From positions 1,143,178 to 1,207,177 of the forward strand of contig CH672374.1 in NCBI GenBank assembly GCA_000153385.1: a stretch of 64,000 nucleotides of DNA. Reading direction: 5' to 3'. Below the pieces are notes generated by a model. It had not been told where the DNA came from. It did not search any database and worked only from the letters and a program-made list of their open reading frames with translations. The first letter of the stretch is position 1. The number at the start of each line of letters is the position of its first letter. The DNA comes from Flavobacteria bacterium BBFL7 (GTDB taxonomy: Bacteria > Bacteroidota > Bacteroidia > Flavobacteriales > Flavobacteriaceae). A program made the translations under genes and the position numbers. Shown here in pieces: positions 61,667-64,000 of the stretch.

Positions 61667-63023
61667 TTTTTGATGGTATACTGATTAACTTTTTTATCTC
61701 TACTCCTATATCTCCTGCTCCTATCATAACCACAACACGAGTATTCATTTCATCTATAAACTCTGCAATATCTTCTTTATCTAAAACGTTTACTACAGAA
61801 GGCTTAGCATCTAGTTTTTGAATTTTATTACATAACACTTGGGAAGTTATACCTTCAATAGGTAATTCTCTTGCCGGATAAATATCCAATAAGGCTAACT
61901 GATCAAACTGAGCTAAACTGGAAACAAATTCTTCCATAAAATCCTTTGTACGAGAAAATAAATGAGGCTGAAAAATAGCCAAAACCTTTTCTTGAGGATA
62001 CATTTCCCTAACCGCCTGATGCACGGCATTCACCTCTGTAGGATGGTGTGCATAGTCATCAATAAGCACTCTTTCTGCAGTATTTACTCGATACGTAAAC
62101 CTACGTTCTACTCCTTTAAAGGTTACTAAGGCTAGTTTCAACGCTTCAATAGCAACACCATATTCAATCGCCATAGCTAGAGCAAGAAGCGCGTTAGACA
62201 AGTTGTGTTTTCCTGGTAACTGTAAACAAAAACCCTTATAAACAGCTTTGTCAACTCGAAGATCAAAATGATATGCACCACCAGCAATCACGATATTAAT
62301 AGCCTGATATTTACCTTGTTTAAGTCCTACTTTAATCCCATCTATTATAACCTGTTCATTTACGATCAATGTTTTATTCTCTAATAAAGCCGCAAAATCA
62401 TGGAAAGTCTGCTCAAAAGTTGCAACATCTCCGTAGATATCTAAATGATCTGCATCCATGGCAGTTATACCTGCAACATCTGGTGATAGTTGCATAAATG
62501 ATCTATCAAACTCATCTGCTTCAACGACCATTACATCGGTACCAGAACATAAATAATTAGTATTATATTCTTCTAGAATCCCACCACAGAATGCAGTAAC
62601 CTTAACATCACTTTTATAAAGTAGATGTGCGAGTATGGCACTAGTAGTTGTTTTACCGTGTGTCCCCGCAACAGCAAGACATGTCATTGTTTGTGAAATC
62701 TGACCTAATAGTTGAGCACGTTTAAGGATAGGTACACCGCTTTCGCGAAAGCGAATCAATTCATCCATTGTTGCAGGAATAGCTGGTGTAAATATGACTT
62801 GTGCCGTCTCTAAATTTTTAAAATCAGCAGGAATACTATCAAAATTATCGTCGTAGTGGATGTCAATTCCTTCTTCTTCTAACTGTTTAGTAAGCGAAGT
62901 AATAACCTTATCATATCCAGCAACAATTTTACCTTGTTCATTTAAATAACGAGCAAGTGCACTCATACCGATACCACCAATACCAATGAAATAAACATGT
63001 GTGATATGCTGTAAACTAGTCAT
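61656..63023 (-). CDS. murC: UDP-N-acetylmuramate--L-alanine ligase
   Basis: 455 aa Mur ligase that adds L-alanine to UDP-MurNAc. Seen: the N-terminal Rossmann motif [17 protein letters not shown], the ATP loop [43 protein letters not shown] and [12 protein letters not shown]. Palindrome copy 18 codes RFRESGV in the N-terminal domain. It overlaps murG by 8 nt and ftsQ by 11 nt. Confidence 0.97.
   Translation of the reverse strand: MTSLQHITHVYFIGIGGIGMSALARYLNEQGKIVAGYDKVITSLTKQLEEEGIDIHYDDNFDSIPADFKNLETAQVIFTPAIPATMDELIRFRESGVPILKRAQLLGQISQTMTCLAVAGTHGKTTTSAILAHLLYKSDVKVTAFCGGILEEYNTNYLCSGTDVMVVEADEFDRSFMQLSPDVAGITAMDADHLDIYGDVATFEQTFHDFAALLENKTLIVNEQVIIDGIKVGLKQGKYQAINIVIAGGAYHFDLRVDKAVYKGFCLQLPGKHNLSNALLALAMAIEYGVAIEALKLALVTFKGVERRFTYRVNTAERVLIDDYAHHPTEVNAVHQAVREMYPQEKVLAIFQPHLFSRTKDFMEEFVSSLAQFDQLALLDIYPARELPIEGITSQVLCNKIQKLDAKPSVVNVLDKEDIAEFIDEMNTRVVVMIGAGDIGVEIKKLISIPSKNER
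62738..62753. repeat. 16-bp palindrome copy 18
   Basis: Perfect core, read on the minus strand as RFRES in murC. Confidence 0.95.
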
Positions 63024-64000
63024 TGATTATCGATTCTAACTGGTTAACAATATCTGTAGTCGCATGAGGTAATGCCAATTGTTTAATCTGTGAAGAAAGG
63101 TTGTTTTGCAAATTCAAATCTGTAATTAAACCTTTCCAGATTGTATTAAAGTTTTGATCCAGATCAACTTCTTTAACGAGTAATCCTGCACCTTTCTCTA
63201 CTACAGCTAGTGCATTTTTAGTTTGGTGATCTTCAGCAACATTAGGTGATGGAATAAATATCACTGGTTTTCCTACGATACATAATTCTGATATCGTTCC
63301 CGCACCAGCTCTAGAGATGATAAAATCTGCAGCGCTGTATGCTAAATCCATTCTACTTATGAAGGCATGAACTTGCACTGATCCATTTGATTTATTCTTA
63401 TACTGTTCATAATAGAACTTTCCACACTGCCAGATTATTTGTACATCTTGAGCAATATGTTCTAATTGAGTATCGATAAGCTGGTTAATTCTGCGAGCTC
63501 CTAAACTTCCTCCTAAAATCAACAATGTTTTCTTAGACTCATCTAGATTAAAGTGATCTAGAGATTCTTTTCTTTTTGAGTTAATATCTAACAGATCCTG
63601 ACGTACAGGATTACCAGTAAGGACAATCTTATCTTTAGGGAAGAATCGATCTAGTCCAGTACTGGCAACACAAATCTTCTGTACTTTTTTAGACAGTAAT
63701 TTATTTGTAATTCCAGGATAGGAGTTTTGTTCCTGTATAAGACATGGTATGCTTTTCATACTAGCCATTTGTAATAATGGTCCACTAGCATATCCACCTG
63801 TCCCAATTGCTGCAGTAGGCTTAAATTGATTAATTATACGTCGCGCATCCCATAAACTTTTAGTCACTTTCAATGGAAAAGCAAAATTATCCAAGGTGAA
63901 TTTGCGTTGCAATCCACTAATCCAAAGGCCTTTTATATCGTAACCAGCAGCAGGAACCTTTTCCATTTCCATACGGTTGCTCGCACCTACAAAAAGGATT
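63016..64000 (-). CDS. murG: Undecaprenyl-PP-MurNAc-pentapeptide GlcNAc transferase, 5' end outside window
   Basis: Makes lipid II from lipid I at the inner membrane face. The frame is open to the window edge, with [20 protein letters not shown] before the first ATG at 63972, so the N-terminus lies outside. Seen: [76 protein letters not shown] and DHQTKNA. Overlaps murC by 8 nt. Confidence 0.97.
   Translation of the reverse strand, partial: ILFVGASNRMEMEKVPAAGYDIKGLWISGLQRKFTLDNFAFPLKVTKSLWDARRIINQFKPTAAIGTGGYASGPLLQMASMKSIPCLIQEQNSYPGITNKLLSKKVQKICVASTGLDRFFPKDKIVLTGNPVRQDLLDINSKRKESLDHFNLDESKKTLLILGGSLGARRINQLIDTQLEHIAQDVQIIWQCGKFYYEQYKNKSNGSVQVHAFISRMDLAYSAADFIISRAGAGTISELCIVGKPVIFIPSPNVAEDHQTKNALAVVEKGAGLLVKEVDLDQNFNTIWKGLITDLNLQNNLSSQIKQLALPHATTDIVNQLESIIND

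Noticed and set aside
607..62753. 16-bp palindrome as insertion-sequence ends or terminators
   Set aside because: No transposase or target duplications accompany the copies, most are inside intact genes, and no T runs follow them.

Overview
The window is about 64 kb of an AT-rich chromosome from a member of the Bacteroidota, almost certainly family Flavobacteriaceae (a marine genus such as Nonlabens or Dokdonia would fit, but the genus is a guess). The evidence is Bacteroidota-type -7 promoter boxes (TAnnTTTG), few Shine-Dalgarno sites, a type IX secretion C-terminal domain, a NosA/OprC-like TonB receptor, a fused HisB and a fused HisIE, and a long FtsZ with a Bacteroidota-type tail.

Layout. 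(1) 1-7300: histidine operon hisD(partial)-hisC-hisB-hisH-hisA-GNAT-hisF-hisIE, with a family of short hairpin repeats at most gene junctions and also inside hisC and hisF. (2) 7449-13465: an old yellow enzyme with a convergent TetR gene, an aromatic amino acid hydroxylase, an orphan histidine kinase, a rhodanese, an AraC regulator and an AhpD-like protein. (3) 13636-18167: a large secreted BNR/sortilin-type beta-propeller protein, a small unknown and a tandem universal stress protein. (4) 18405-49997: a sulfide/persulfide and respiratory stress island. It holds DUF983 plus a Crp/Fnr regulator, a TauE-type exporter, two metallo-beta-lactamase/rhodanese fusions (persulfide dioxygenase type), a rhodanese-HMA-dihaem lipoprotein operon, two sulfide:quinone oxidoreductase-like flavoproteins, a 1-Cys peroxiredoxin, a Dps-like protein, cytochrome bd oxidase, a copper-type TonB receptor and an RND efflux operon. 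A LytS/LytTR-type two-component pair and a T9SS-secreted protein lie in the middle of it. (5) 50120-56568, minus strand: a likely sigma-54 operon with glutamate dehydrogenase, a GreA/Rnk-like protein and small proteins, followed upstream by an NtrC-type activator, its histidine kinase and a membrane sensor-like protein. (6) 56858-64000, minus strand: tRNA-Arg, a YqeY-like gene and the division cluster murG(partial)-murC-ftsQ-ftsA-ftsZ.

Three signals stand out. First, eleven promoters between 18.3 and 44 kb carry GTRAC-N4-GTYAC (one with a single mismatch), and in every one the operator centre lies exactly 33 bp from the centre of a TAnnTTTR -7 box. This geometry indicates one class-II-activated regulon, most simply run by the Crp/Fnr protein encoded at 18790. 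Second, a 16-bp palindrome CGCTTTCGCGAAAGCG occurs 18 times (some copies with end changes), about once per 3.6 kb, 15 times in frame inside genes. Third, the his operon is pervaded by hairpin repeats whose right-hand hairpin ends 2-7 nt before start codons; one repeat has been domesticated as a 28-codon insert in hisF.

All counts and coordinates come from reading the sequence by eye. Family names rest on recognised motifs and not on database searches.
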